Assembly: GCA_902491895.1 (NCBI GenBank)
Contig: CABUJH010000019.1
Location: 1 to 30,334 of the forward strand
Source: an uncultured Collinsella sp.
GTDB lineage: Bacteria > Actinomycetota > Coriobacteriia > Coriobacteriales > Coriobacteriaceae
Reading direction: 5' to 3'
Length of the DNA stretch: 30,334 bases
Within the stretch, counting starts at the first letter, position 1, and every line of letters begins with the position of its first letter. Below, piece after piece: positions 22,592 through 29,939 of the stretch. Made by a program: the position numbers and the translations under genes. The notes beneath the pieces are model-generated. The model worked only from the letters and a program-made list of their open reading frames with translations. It was not told where the DNA came from and made no database searches.

Positions 22592-23818
22592 ATGAGCAAG
22601 GAAAAAGTCGTTCTCGCATATTCCGGTGGTCTTGATACATCCGTATGTGTCAAGTGGCTCCAGGACGAGAAGAATCTCGATGTCGTTTGCGTCTGCGGCA
22701 ACGTGGGCCAGGAAGAGACCGGACTGGATGCCAAGAAGCAGAAGGCGCTCGACCTGGGCGTTCTCGATTGCCAGGTACTCGACCTGCGCGACGAGTTTTC
22801 CGATGAGTTCCTGACTAAGGCCATCGCCGCAAACTCCATGTACGAGAACAAGTATCCGCTGCTCTCCGCCCTGTCTCGCCCGCTGCTTGCCAAGAAGCTT
22901 GTTGAGGTCGCCCACGAGTTTGGCGCGACCTACGTCGCCCATGGCTGCACCGGCAAGGGTAACGACCAGGTCCGTTTTGAGGCCGCCGTCAAGGCCCTCG
23001 ACCCCGAGCTCAAGGTTATCGCCCCGGTTCGCGAGTGGGACCTGAAGTGTCGCCCCGACGAGGTCGCCTATGCCCACGCCCACAACGTGCCGGTTCCCGA
23101 GGGTGCCAACGACAACCCCTACTCCATCGACGACAACCTGTGGGGTCGTGCCATTGAGTGCGGTCACCTGGAGGATCCCTGGAATGAGCCGCTCGACGAC
23201 GCTTGGGTTATGACCAAGAATCCCGAGGACACCCCGGACACCCCGACCTACACCGAGATTGAGTTTGAGGCCGGCAAGCCCGTCGCCGTCGACGGCAAGA
23301 AGATGAAGCTCTCCGAGATCGTCATCGCCCTCAACAAGATCTCCGGCGACAATGGCTTTGGCCGTCTCGATCTGGTCGAGGATCGCCTGGTGGGCCTTAA
23401 GAGCCGCGAGTGCTACGAGGTTCCCGGCGCCCTGACGCTCATCACCGCCCACAAGGCGCTCGAGGACATCTGCGTCGAGGGCGACCTGCTCAAGACCAAG
23501 ATCAAGCTCGAGCAGGATTGGGCCACCGCCGTGTACAACGGCCAGTGGTACAGCCCGCTCAAAAACGCGCTCGATGCCTTTATGGCCGACACGCAAAAGT
23601 TCGTGACCGGCACTGTCCGTCTGAAGTTCTTTAAGGGCAACTGCCATGTCGTCGGCCGCAAGAGCCCCTTCAGCCTCTACGACTACGGTCTGGCTACCTA
23701 CGACCGCGACACCACGTTTGACGAGAAGGCCAGCGCCGGCTTTATCGAGATCGATACGCTGTCGCTCAAGACGTGGGCAAAGGTCCAGGGCCCCAGCTCT
23801 GCTGCCGCCCAGGCCTAG
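22592..23818 (+). CDS. argG: Argininosuccinate synthase
   Basis: Joins citrulline and aspartate using ATP to give argininosuccinate, the penultimate step of arginine synthesis; cytoplasmic. The 408-residue protein opens with the ATP-pyrophosphatase P-loop VVLAYSGGLDTSVCVKWL, then has the citrulline/aspartate-site segment YVAHGCTGKGNDQVRFE, REWDL, NLWGRAIECG and the C-terminal GNCHVVGRKSPFSLYD. The start at 22592 has AAAGG and gives the family N-terminus; the frame is open to 22541 without support. It is preceded by the arginine leader and followed by a hairpin, a small ORF and argH. Confidence 0.97.
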   Translation: MSKEKVVLAYSGGLDTSVCVKWLQDEKNLDVVCVCGNVGQEETGLDAKKQKALDLGVLDCQVLDLRDEFSDEFLTKAIAANSMYENKYPLLSALSRPLLAKKLVEVAHEFGATYVAHGCTGKGNDQVRFEAAVKALDPELKVIAPVREWDLKCRPDEVAYAHAHNVPVPEGANDNPYSIDDNLWGRAIECGHLEDPWNEPLDDAWVMTKNPEDTPDTPTYTEIEFEAGKPVAVDGKKMKLSEIVIALNKISGDNGFGRLDLVEDRLVGLKSRECYEVPGALTLITAHKALEDICVEGDLLKTKIKLEQDWATAVYNGQWYSPLKNALDAFMADTQKFVTGTVRLKFFKGNCHVVGRKSPFSLYDYGLATYDRDTTFDEKASAGFIEIDTLSLKTWAKVQGPSSAAAQA

Positions 23819-23971
23819 CGCCTTCTTCCCTTGGTATCCGCGCGGCCCATCCGCGTGATACATAACGGGCGCACGGGGTCCCTACCTTTCGTTATGCTTG
23901 CTGACACTTCTTAACATCGGTGGCCCCTACGTTCCGCCCGCATATATGATGCCGCGTCTGCGGCTGAGTCC

Positions 23972-24001
23972 GAGCCCCGCCGGGGTTGTCCGGCGGGGCT
24001 C
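23972..24001 (+). terminator. Strong hairpin between argG and argH
   Basis: Perfect 12-bp stem GAGCCCCGCCGG (23972-23983) with CCGGCGGGGCTC (23990-24001) and a 6-nt loop, followed by CTTCTATC. The T content downstream is modest; it is probably the argG terminator. Confidence 0.75.
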
Positions 24002-24051
24002 CTTCTATCAATTTGGCGGCTCTGTGCCTATATATATGAGGAGTATCCATT

Positions 24052-24222
24052 ATGTTCAATGCTATCGCGCATGCTTTGCTTGCCCTCGCGCCCGAGTTCG
24101 ATGCTGTAAGGGTCGAGGACGTTCCTATGAGCCTGAAGGCCTGGATCGATGGTTCGCAGGGCAACATCCGGAGGGAGACGTTGGGTGCCAAGTGTATGGT
24201 GCGTCACTTCTTTGCAAATTAG
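24052..24222 (+). CDS. Small hypothetical protein (56 residues) between argG and argH
   Basis: Unrecognised small ORF with a good ribosome binding site, GAGGAG at 24038-24043, 8 nt before the ATG. The predicted protein begins MFNAIAHALLALAPEFDAVR, followed by a polar part containing MSLKAWIDGSQGNIRRETLG and ending VRHFFAN. The N-terminal 13 residues could form an amphipathic helix; there is no full membrane segment. It starts 50 nt after the strong hairpin, so it either has its own promoter or depends on read-through. It has only three Arg codons in the second half and does not look like a second arginine leader. An opposite-strand ORF overlaps it but lacks a binding site. Confidence 0.5.
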   Translation: MFNAIAHALLALAPEFDAVRVEDVPMSLKAWIDGSQGNIRRETLGAKCMVRHFFAN

Positions 24223-24340
24223 CCACATGGCCCCGCGCGCGGCAGGGAGTGTGTAAAACTAGCGGTTGATAAATCGCTTTAGCGACAGGGCACATTGCTT
24301 TGGACGCTTGTTTTGGTATTTGGAGAAAGGAGACGGTTCC

Positions 24341-25771
24341 ATGGCTCTTTGGGGCGGTCGTTTTGAGGCGGGCGTGGCCGAGGTCACGCAGGAGTTTGGC
24401 GCGTCGCTGCCGGTCGACAAACATCTCTATAAGCAGGATATCGCCGGCTCTAAGGCGCATGCCAAGATGTTGGCCGCCCAGGGCATCATCAGTGCCGAGG
24501 ACGAGCAGGCGATTGCCAAGGGCCTGACCGGAATCGAACAGGATATCGATGCCGGCAACTTCACCTTCGATATCAACGACGAGGACATTCATATGTCCAT
24601 CGAGAGCGAGCTGACGCGCCGCATCGGCGAGGCCGGTAAGCGCTTGCATACCGGGCGTTCGCGTAACGATCAGGTGGCGACCGATACGCGTCTGGGCGTC
24701 AAGGCGCTGGCCAAGGAGCTCATGGAGGCCAATCTTGAGCTGCGCCATGTGCTGGTGGATGCGGCCAAGAAGTACGACAAGGTGATTCTGCCGGGCTACA
24801 CGCACATGCAACATGCTCAGCCCGTGCTGCTGTCGCATCACCTGCTGGCGTATTCCTGGATGTTCGCGCGCGACTTTACGCGTTTGAAGGCCGCCTTTGA
24901 TGCCGCCGACAACTGCCCGCTGGGTGCTGCCGCGCTTGCCGGTACGAGCTATCCGCTCGATCGCCAGATGACGGCTGCCGAACTTGGCTTTGCGGGTGTG
25001 ATTCCCAACTCGCTCGATGCGGTTTCCGACCGTGATTTCCTGCTCGATCTGCATTATGCCGGCTCCGTCATGGCCATGCACCTGTCGCGTCTTTCCGAGG
25101 AGATCGTGCTGTGGTCGAGCTCCGAATTTGGCTTTATCACGCTTTCCGACTCGTACTCCACTGGCTCGTCCATCATGCCGCAGAAGAAGAATCCCGACTT
25201 TGCCGAGCTTATCCGCGGCAAAAGCGGCCGTGTGTATGGCAACCTGGTGCAGCTGCTCGTGACCATGAAGGGCCTGCCGCTTGCTTATAACAAGGACTTG
25301 CAGGAGGACAAGGAGGGCGCGCTCGATACCGCTCACACGCTCATGCAGTGCCTGTCGGTTATGGCCGGTATGATTTCGACGTGGACCGTCAACGAGGATG
25401 CCATGGCGCGCGAGTGCGGCGTGGGACACCTTGCCGCTACCGATGTTGCCGATTACCTGGCTAAGCGCGGTCTGCCGTTCCGCGAGGCACATGCCGTGGT
25501 GGGCCATCTGGTCCTGATGTGCGAGAAGCGCGGCTGCAATCTTGAGGACCTGCCGTTTGAGGTGTTCCAGGAGGCAAGCCCGCTCTTTGAGCACGATATT
25601 ACCGAGGCGCTCGACATCCCGTCGATTGTCGCCGCGCGCACGACCGAGGGCGGCACCGCTCCTGCCGCCGTTGCCGTGCAGCTGCAGCGTGCCGAGGCAC
25701 AGCTCGTTGCCGACGAGGGCGTGTTTGGATCGCTGACCAACGTCGTCGAGATGGGCCACGGGGCAAAGTAG
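24341..25771 (+). CDS. argH: Argininosuccinate lyase
   Basis: Splits argininosuccinate into arginine and fumarate, the last step of arginine synthesis. The 476-residue protein begins MALWGGRFEAGVAEV and has the superfamily signatures: SIESELTRRIGEAGKRLHTG, SRNDQVATDTRLGVK, GYTHMQHAQPVLLSHHLLAY and the flexible loop GSSIMPQKKNPDFAELIRGK beginning at residue 275, which contains the catalytic Ser. AAAGGAG lies 8 nt before the ATG. It is 522 nt downstream of argG with a hairpin and a small ORF between, so co-regulation with argG may be only partial. Confidence 0.97.
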   Translation: MALWGGRFEAGVAEVTQEFGASLPVDKHLYKQDIAGSKAHAKMLAAQGIISAEDEQAIAKGLTGIEQDIDAGNFTFDINDEDIHMSIESELTRRIGEAGKRLHTGRSRNDQVATDTRLGVKALAKELMEANLELRHVLVDAAKKYDKVILPGYTHMQHAQPVLLSHHLLAYSWMFARDFTRLKAAFDAADNCPLGAAALAGTSYPLDRQMTAAELGFAGVIPNSLDAVSDRDFLLDLHYAGSVMAMHLSRLSEEIVLWSSSEFGFITLSDSYSTGSSIMPQKKNPDFAELIRGKSGRVYGNLVQLLVTMKGLPLAYNKDLQEDKEGALDTAHTLMQCLSVMAGMISTWTVNEDAMARECGVGHLAATDVADYLAKRGLPFREAHAVVGHLVLMCEKRGCNLEDLPFEVFQEASPLFEHDITEALDIPSIVAARTTEGGTAPAAVAVQLQRAEAQLVADEGVFGSLTNVVEMGHGAK

Positions 25772-25825
25772 GGGTTTGGCTGAAGCTGTTTTGGCCATTA
25801 TTTATTGATTAATCGTTGTTGCTTT

Positions 25826-25860
25826 ACGGGCGCCTGCTGTTGTGGGCGTCCGTATTTTGT
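25826..25860 (+). terminator. Terminator after argH
   Basis: Nine-bp stem ACGGGCGCC (25826-25834) with GGCGTCCGT (25845-25853), one G-U pair, followed by ATTTTGT. Confidence 0.75.
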
Positions 25861-26158
25861 TGCTATGGGGGAGGGGCTTGTCGAGAACTTCTGTAGGACC
25901 TTTGGGCAGGTTGTGAAGGGGGTACGTTCGCGGGTGGCAACCGACCGTCTGCTCTGTTCGATGCGGTTGATGGGCAGTCGGATGGTACTCTAATCGGGCT
26001 TCGAAACAGAAGTGACACATATGGAGTGCTTTAATAAATTGTAGCGTTTCAATAAACGGCTTTTTGTTTAACTGCAGCTAAAACTCTGTTACGATGCAGT
26101 CCAGGCGGGTGCCGGAATGGGACTTAGGCACGCGCGAACCTACTTGAAAGGCTACCTT
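25861..26158. other. Gene-free region upstream of ndk
   Basis: No supported gene. Bases 25876-25901 closely resemble 29877-29902 before rpsA (21 of 26 identical). The right part is A/T-rich; TACGAT at 26090-26095 with TTTAAC 17 nt upstream is a weak promoter candidate for ndk. A 62-residue ORF across 25805-25993 has no binding site and is not called. Confidence 0.45.
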
Positions 26159-26563
26159 ATGGCTATCGAGAAGACCTTCATCATGATTAAGCCCGACGCC
26201 GTGCGCGACCGCAAGATCGGCGAGATTGTTGCCCGCATTGAGCGCAGCGGCCTTGTCATCGAGCGCATGGAGATGACTACGCTCGAGCGCGCTACCGTCG
26301 AGGAGCACTACGCCCATCTGGCGGACAAGCCCTTCTTTGGCGGTCTCTGCGACTTTATGACGAGCGGTCCGGTCGTCAAGATGGTCGTTTCCGGTCTCTC
26401 CGCTGTCTCCAAGATGCGCACCCTCATGGGCGCTACCAATCCGCTTGACGCTGCCCCCGGCACCATTCGCGGCGATTTCGCTGTCGATGTCAACGCCAAC
26501 GTGATTCACGGCTCCGACTGCCTGGAGAACGCCGAGATCGAGATCAAGCGCTTCTTTGGCTAA
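26159..26563 (+). CDS. ndk: Nucleoside diphosphate kinase
   Basis: Transfers the gamma phosphate from ATP to other (d)NDPs through a phospho-histidine. The 134-residue protein starts MAIEKTFIMIKPDAVRDRKIG and ends with the catalytic segment NVIHGSDCLENAEIEIKRFF, the active-site His being H117. GAAAGG precedes the ATG at 26159; the frame is open to 26117 but the extension is unsupported. It is a single-gene unit closed by a strong terminator. Confidence 0.97.
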   Translation: MAIEKTFIMIKPDAVRDRKIGEIVARIERSGLVIERMEMTTLERATVEEHYAHLADKPFFGGLCDFMTSGPVVKMVVSGLSAVSKMRTLMGATNPLDAAPGTIRGDFAVDVNANVIHGSDCLENAEIEIKRFFG

Positions 26564-26601
26564 ACCAGCTTTGACTCCTTAAAGCTGTTAGCGTGTGGCT
26601 T

Positions 26602-26635
26602 GGGTGCCGCGGAACTCCATCCGCGGCGCCCTTTT
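26602..26635 (+). terminator. Intrinsic terminator after ndk
   Basis: Twelve-bp stem GGGTGCCGCGGA (26602-26613) with TCCGCGGCGCCC (26620-26631), one G-U pair, followed by four T. Confidence 0.9.
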
Positions 26636-26652
26636 ATTCCAGAATCTATGAA

Positions 26653-26687
26653 GGGGCCCGCTCGGACATGAGTACCGAGCGGGCCCC
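26653..26687 (-). terminator. Hairpin after rpiB
   Basis: Perfect 13-bp stem GGGGCCCGCTCGG (26653-26665) with CCGAGCGGGCCCC (26675-26687), 9-nt loop. It lies 28 nt past the rpiB stop; read on the minus strand it is followed by TTCAT, so it is a terminator with a weak U-run. Confidence 0.7.
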
Positions 26688-26714
26688 TGCTGTTAGCTTG
26701 TGGCACTGAGTAGT

Positions 26715-27182
26715 TTAGGCCTCGTCGACGACCTTGAGGCCGCGCGTGTGATCGATCTCGTTGAGGAGGTTAACGCGACGCTCGTGACGACCACCCTCAA
26801 ACTCGGCGTCGAGCCACTCGTCGACGATCATCTTGGCGAGCTCGGAGCCCACGACGCGGGCGCCAAAAGCGAGCACGTTGGTATTGTTGTGCATGCGGGA
26901 GAGCTTGGCGCTGAAGGGCTCGGAGCACACGACGGCGCGTACGCCCTCGACCTTGTTGGCAGCCAGGCTGATACCGACGCCGGTGCCACAGATCAGGATG
27001 CCTAGATCGACGTCGCCGTTGGCTACTGCCTTGCCCACCTTGTAGCCGGCGATGGGGTAGTCAAAGCTCTCGGAGGTGTCGGTGCCAAAGTTCACGACCT
27101 CGCAGCCGCGCTCCTTCAGGTGCTCGGAGATGATGTTCTTGAGCTCGACGGCGGCGTGGTCGTTACCGATACCGATCTTCAT
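26715..27182 (-). CDS. rpiB: Ribose-5-phosphate isomerase B
   Basis: Interconverts ribose 5-phosphate and ribulose 5-phosphate in the pentose phosphate pathway (RpiB/LacAB family). The 155-residue protein starts MKIGIGNDHAAVELKN and has the catalytic cysteine C65 in LGILICGTGVGISLAANKV, then AVVCSEPFSAKLSRMHNNTN and VLAFGARVVG. GAGAGGAA precedes the ATG at 27182; the frame extends to 27398 through sequence with no binding site, and that start is rejected. Confidence 0.94.
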   Translation of the reverse strand: MKIGIGNDHAAVELKNIISEHLKERGCEVVNFGTDTSESFDYPIAGYKVGKAVANGDVDLGILICGTGVGISLAANKVEGVRAVVCSEPFSAKLSRMHNNTNVLAFGARVVGSELAKMIVDEWLDAEFEGGRHERRVNLLNEIDHTRGLKVVDEA

Positions 27183-27264
27183 GGATGGTTCCTCTCTGGT
27201 CTGTGCGGCGCAAATGCTAAAGGTGTTTACCGCGTTCGACTGCATGATAGCGCGACTTTTGCGT

Positions 27265-27283
27265 AAACGCTCGAGCGTTTTTT
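27265..27283 (+). other. 16-bp palindrome with T-run in the rpiB/cyuA divergent region
   Basis: AAACGCTCGAGCGTTT (27265-27280) is a perfect palindrome and is followed on the plus strand by further T (27278-27283). It could be an operator or a short terminator-like stem (AAACGC/GCGTTT, loop TCGA) in a long cyuA leader. Confidence 0.4.
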
Positions 27284-27453
27284 GGTCATACGCTTTAGCA
27301 GGCAACAAGACTGACTTCTCGTGAATGAATGTCGTCAGTTTGCGCTTGAGCGCCGTCTGCCGGAACCATGGTTGCGGTTTTTGATGCATTGTTATCAAAT
27401 AAAGGAGCTAACTTTTTTGAGAGCCCAGCCCGTTATGCAAGCAGGAGATACCT

Positions 27454-28773
27454 ATGCCTACCGATTCCCTTCGTGATGCCGCGTTTTGCGATGTTTTGAA
27501 CCGCGAGCTTGTCTGTGCACTCGGCTGCACCGAGCCCATTGCCGTTGCCTATGCAGCGGCGCTGGCGAGTCAGACACTCGGTTGCGAACCCGATCATATG
27601 GACGTTGCCTGCTCGGGCAACATCATCAAGAACGTTAAGAGCGTGACCGTGCCCAACTCGGGCGGTATGCACGGTATTGAGGCCGCGGCCGTGCTGGGTG
27701 CCGTGGGCGGCGACGCTAAGAGCGCGCTCGAGGTGCTCGAGAGCGTTAACGATGAAGACCGTGCTCGCGTGGCCGAGCTCCTTGCCGACGCCGGCTACTG
27801 CGATGTGTCGCTTGTCGAAGGTGTGCCCAACCTCTACATCAAGGTGACTGCGACGGCCGGGGGCCATACCGCGGTCGTCGAGATTACCGATCACCACACT
27901 AATGTCACGTGCCATACGCTCGATGGTATTCCGGTGTGCGGCAAGTCGGCGGGGGAGTGTGCCGCCTGCGCCGAGCGCGTGGTGGCCGAGCGTGCGGCAG
28001 ATAACGCCGATACCCCTATGAGCATTGAGTCCATCATCGACTTTATCGAGGACGGTGACATTGAGGACGCCCGCGCTGCCGTTGAGCGTCAGATTGAGCT
28101 GAATGGCGCAATCAGTGCCGAGGGCCTTGCGCACGCTTGGGGCGCCGAGGTGGGTCGTACGCTGCTAGGTGCTCGTGCCGATGACGTCGCCTGCCGTGCC
28201 CGTGCCCGTGCGGCCGCCGGGTCCGACGCCCGCATGAACGGCTGCGCGCTGCCGGTCGCCATTGTGTGCGGCTCGGGCAATCAGGGCATTACTTGCGCAT
28301 TGCCCGTCATGGAGTATGCCGGGTACCTGCGCTGCGACCACGAGCGCCTAGTGCGCGCCGTGATGCTGTCCGATCTTATCGCCGTGCATATCAAGAGCTA
28401 TATTGGTGCGCTCTCGGCGTTTTGCGGTGCTATTTGCGCCGCGTGCGGCGCCGGCGCCGCGATTACCTGGCTGTGCGGTGGCACGCGCGAGCAGATTGGC
28501 GCGACAGTCTCGAATACGCTCGGTAACGTGGGCGGCATCGTGTGCGACGGCGCCAAGGCGAGCTGTGCCGCCAAGATCTCGGCTGCCGTCGATGCGGCGA
28601 TTCTGGGCCATGATATGGCCATGCAGGGTCGCGGCTTCCGCGCCGGCGAGGGTCTGATCCAAGATACCGTTGAGCAGACGATCGCCAGCATGGGCTACGT
28701 AGGCCGCGTGGGCATGAAGGACACCGACATCGAGATCCTCAACATCATGATCGGCAAAACCCAGGTCTGCTAG
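27454..28773 (+). CDS. cyuA: CyuA/YhaM-family L-cysteine desulfidase (serine dehydratase-like)
   Basis: UPF0597 family, related to the alpha chain of iron-sulfur L-serine dehydratases; characterised members break L-cysteine into pyruvate, ammonia and sulfide in anaerobes. The 439-residue protein has ELVCALGCTEPIAVAYAAA near the N-terminus, CSGNIIKNVKSVTVPNSGG, AIVCGSGNQGITCALPVMEY and a C-terminal Cys-rich part (SAFCGAICAACGAGAAITWL, then GGIVCDGAKASCAAK) that supplies candidate [4Fe-4S] ligands. CAGGAG lies 7-8 nt before the ATG. Cysteine versus serine specificity cannot be read from the sequence. It faces the HAD gene tail to tail. Confidence 0.88.
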   Translation: MPTDSLRDAAFCDVLNRELVCALGCTEPIAVAYAAALASQTLGCEPDHMDVACSGNIIKNVKSVTVPNSGGMHGIEAAAVLGAVGGDAKSALEVLESVNDEDRARVAELLADAGYCDVSLVEGVPNLYIKVTATAGGHTAVVEITDHHTNVTCHTLDGIPVCGKSAGECAACAERVVAERAADNADTPMSIESIIDFIEDGDIEDARAAVERQIELNGAISAEGLAHAWGAEVGRTLLGARADDVACRARARAAAGSDARMNGCALPVAIVCGSGNQGITCALPVMEYAGYLRCDHERLVRAVMLSDLIAVHIKSYIGALSAFCGAICAACGAGAAITWLCGGTREQIGATVSNTLGNVGGIVCDGAKASCAAKISAAVDAAILGHDMAMQGRGFRAGEGLIQDTVEQTIASMGYVGRVGMKDTDIEILNIMIGKTQVC

Positions 28774-28779
28774 ATATTA

Positions 28780-28846
28780 AGTTGCGGTGAGATAGTTCCT
28801 AAAATTACCCGGGTGAGGGGCAAACAGGAACTATCTCACCGCAACT
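28780..28846. repeat. Palindromic element, copy B (perfect 21-bp arms)
   Basis: Arms 28780-28800 and 28826-28846 are perfectly complementary over 21 bp; core TTGCGGTGAGATAGTTCC. Copy A is at 16544-16610, with identical overall length (67 nt) and loop length (25 nt) but a different loop sequence. GCTAGAT occurs directly repeated at 28769-28775 (including the cyuA stop) and 28849-28855. It lies between convergent genes. Confidence 0.9.
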
Positions 28847-28865
28847 GCGCTAGATGTTCTGGCGC

Positions 28866-29624
28866 CTACGATAGTTCGTCGGCTACTTGGTGTTCGTAGA
28901 AGGCTTCGATTACGGCGTTGAAGTCGCGGGCGAAGTCTTCCATGGTTCCGCGCCAGGTGGCTCGGCTGGGCTTGCCCTGGCCCACAAAGGCGGTTTGGAT
29001 GCCGCAATCGGGGGACGGGAAGTCGCGTTTGGGATCGTTGCCCACCATAAGGACCTCGTGTGGCTCGAGCCCCATCACCTGAAGCTGTTCAAGATAATAG
29101 GTGGCATCGGGCTTGCAGCGGGTGGTGTTTCCCATGTGCGTGACGAGCTCAAAGGGGGCGTCGGCCAGGTCGCCCCAGCCCATGCGGCACTCGATGGCCC
29201 CCTGCGGAAAGCTGGGGTTGGTAAAGAGCGCGCAGCGCAGCCCTGCGTCCTGTACGGCCTGAAGCGCGGCGTGTGCGCCCGGCATGGCGTGGGCGTTAAT
29301 GACATCGTCGTTCTTGTGCGGAAGAACTTCGCGGTCGTAGTAGGTAAACGCCTCGTAGATGAGGGGATCGGAGAGGCAAATGCCGCACCGGCGCTCAACC
29401 TCTTCTTGGTAGAACTCAAGATTGGTGCGATTATCCGTGCCGCTGCGGCGATTGGCGTTGAGGTCGACCAAGATGGTGCCGAGGCGTGCCATCGTGCCAC
29501 CGCGACTGCGGCGCCCGATATCCGCGAGCATCGAAGAGACATCCTTAAAATAGCGAAGGATGAACGCGTTGAGGTTGATGCTGAGAAGCGTTTCGTCCAT
29601 ATCGAAAACGACTGCTTTGAGCAC
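28866..29624 (-). CDS. HAD-superfamily hydrolase (class I type)
   Basis: Predicted phosphatase or dehalogenase-like enzyme; substrate unknown. Motif I is VVFDMDETLLS with D8 and D10, motif II is the Thr in CALFTNPSFP, motif III the Lys in TRCKPDATYYLEQL, and motif IV VGNDPKRDF; a helical cap lies between motifs I and II. The start is taken as GTG at 29624 because AGAAAGG lies 7 nt upstream and motif I then begins at residue 4, as usual. The frame is open to 29795, but that would add 57 residues with no family resemblance. Read this way the protein is 252 residues. Confidence 0.85.
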   Translation of the reverse strand: MLKAVVFDMDETLLSINLNAFILRYFKDVSSMLADIGRRSRGGTMARLGTILVDLNANRRSGTDNRTNLEFYQEEVERRCGICLSDPLIYEAFTYYDREVLPHKNDDVINAHAMPGAHAALQAVQDAGLRCALFTNPSFPQGAIECRMGWGDLADAPFELVTHMGNTTRCKPDATYYLEQLQVMGLEPHEVLMVGNDPKRDFPSPDCGIQTAFVGQGKPSRATWRGTMEDFARDFNAVIEAFYEHQVADELS

Positions 29625-29939
29625 GCGGGCACCTTTCTCGAAAAATCGATCTAGAATCGTTGGCTCCGGATACTTTACCCCAAAGCCGAATGCCTGGCTG
29701 GTTATCGTCAAGTTGCGGAGACGTGTGTTCATAAGATTACGAAAAAGTCTCCACACGAGTAAAAAATCGCAGTTCACGCTTGAAATCGAACTCATTTCCC
29801 CGTAACCTATACGAACGTGATTGCATAAGCGTCACATTAGTATCTGTCGGCTCCCGAGTGTTCCTAAACGTTGTGTGCTTGTCGCACCCTTCTGTAGGTC
29901 CTAGCAATCGGGGCCCCGTAGTTCGAAAGGGGTCCACCT
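29625..29939. other. Divergent intergenic region upstream of rpsA
   Basis: Spacer of 315 nt that should hold the rpsA promoter(s) and leader. No clear -35/-10 pair. It contains the 26-nt sequence shared with 25876-25901 (here 29877-29902) and the SD-covering hairpin at 29912-29935. Confidence 0.4.
29912..29935 (+). promoter_or_regulatory. Hairpin covering the rpsA ribosome binding site
   Basis: GGCCCC (29912-29917) can pair with GGGG-T-CC (29929-29935, one bulged T), trapping the Shine-Dalgarno AAAGGGG directly before the TTG start. It could control S1 translation. Confidence 0.45.

Noticed and set aside
22559..23863. 434-codon ORF on the minus strand across argG
   Set aside because: Antisense shadow; it covers the argG leader end and the entire gene and has no recognisable domain.
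24052..24222. Second arginine leader peptide before argH
   Set aside because: Only three Arg codons, not clustered near the stop except for one pair mid-sequence; no overlapping alternative stems seen after it.
24125..25798. 557-codon ORF on the minus strand across argH
   Set aside because: Antisense shadow of argH produced by high-GC codon bias; the low-complexity His/Gly/Ala/Arg/Val composition resembles no family, and argH motifs on the plus strand are unambiguous.
25805..25993. 62-codon ORF between argH and ndk
   Set aside because: Begins inside the argH terminator region, has no ribosome binding site, and its Cys/Arg-rich sequence has no coding pattern.
26653..26687. Relation between the rpiB hairpin and the palindrome at 7122-7198 because both contain GGGCCCG
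   Set aside because: Only the short GC core is shared; the rest of the arms differ, so common origin is not supported.
27368..27499. 43-codon ORF overlapping the cyuA start in another frame
   Set aside because: Poor ribosome binding site, ends within cyuA, and shows no Cys- or Ser-rich run that would suggest a leader peptide.
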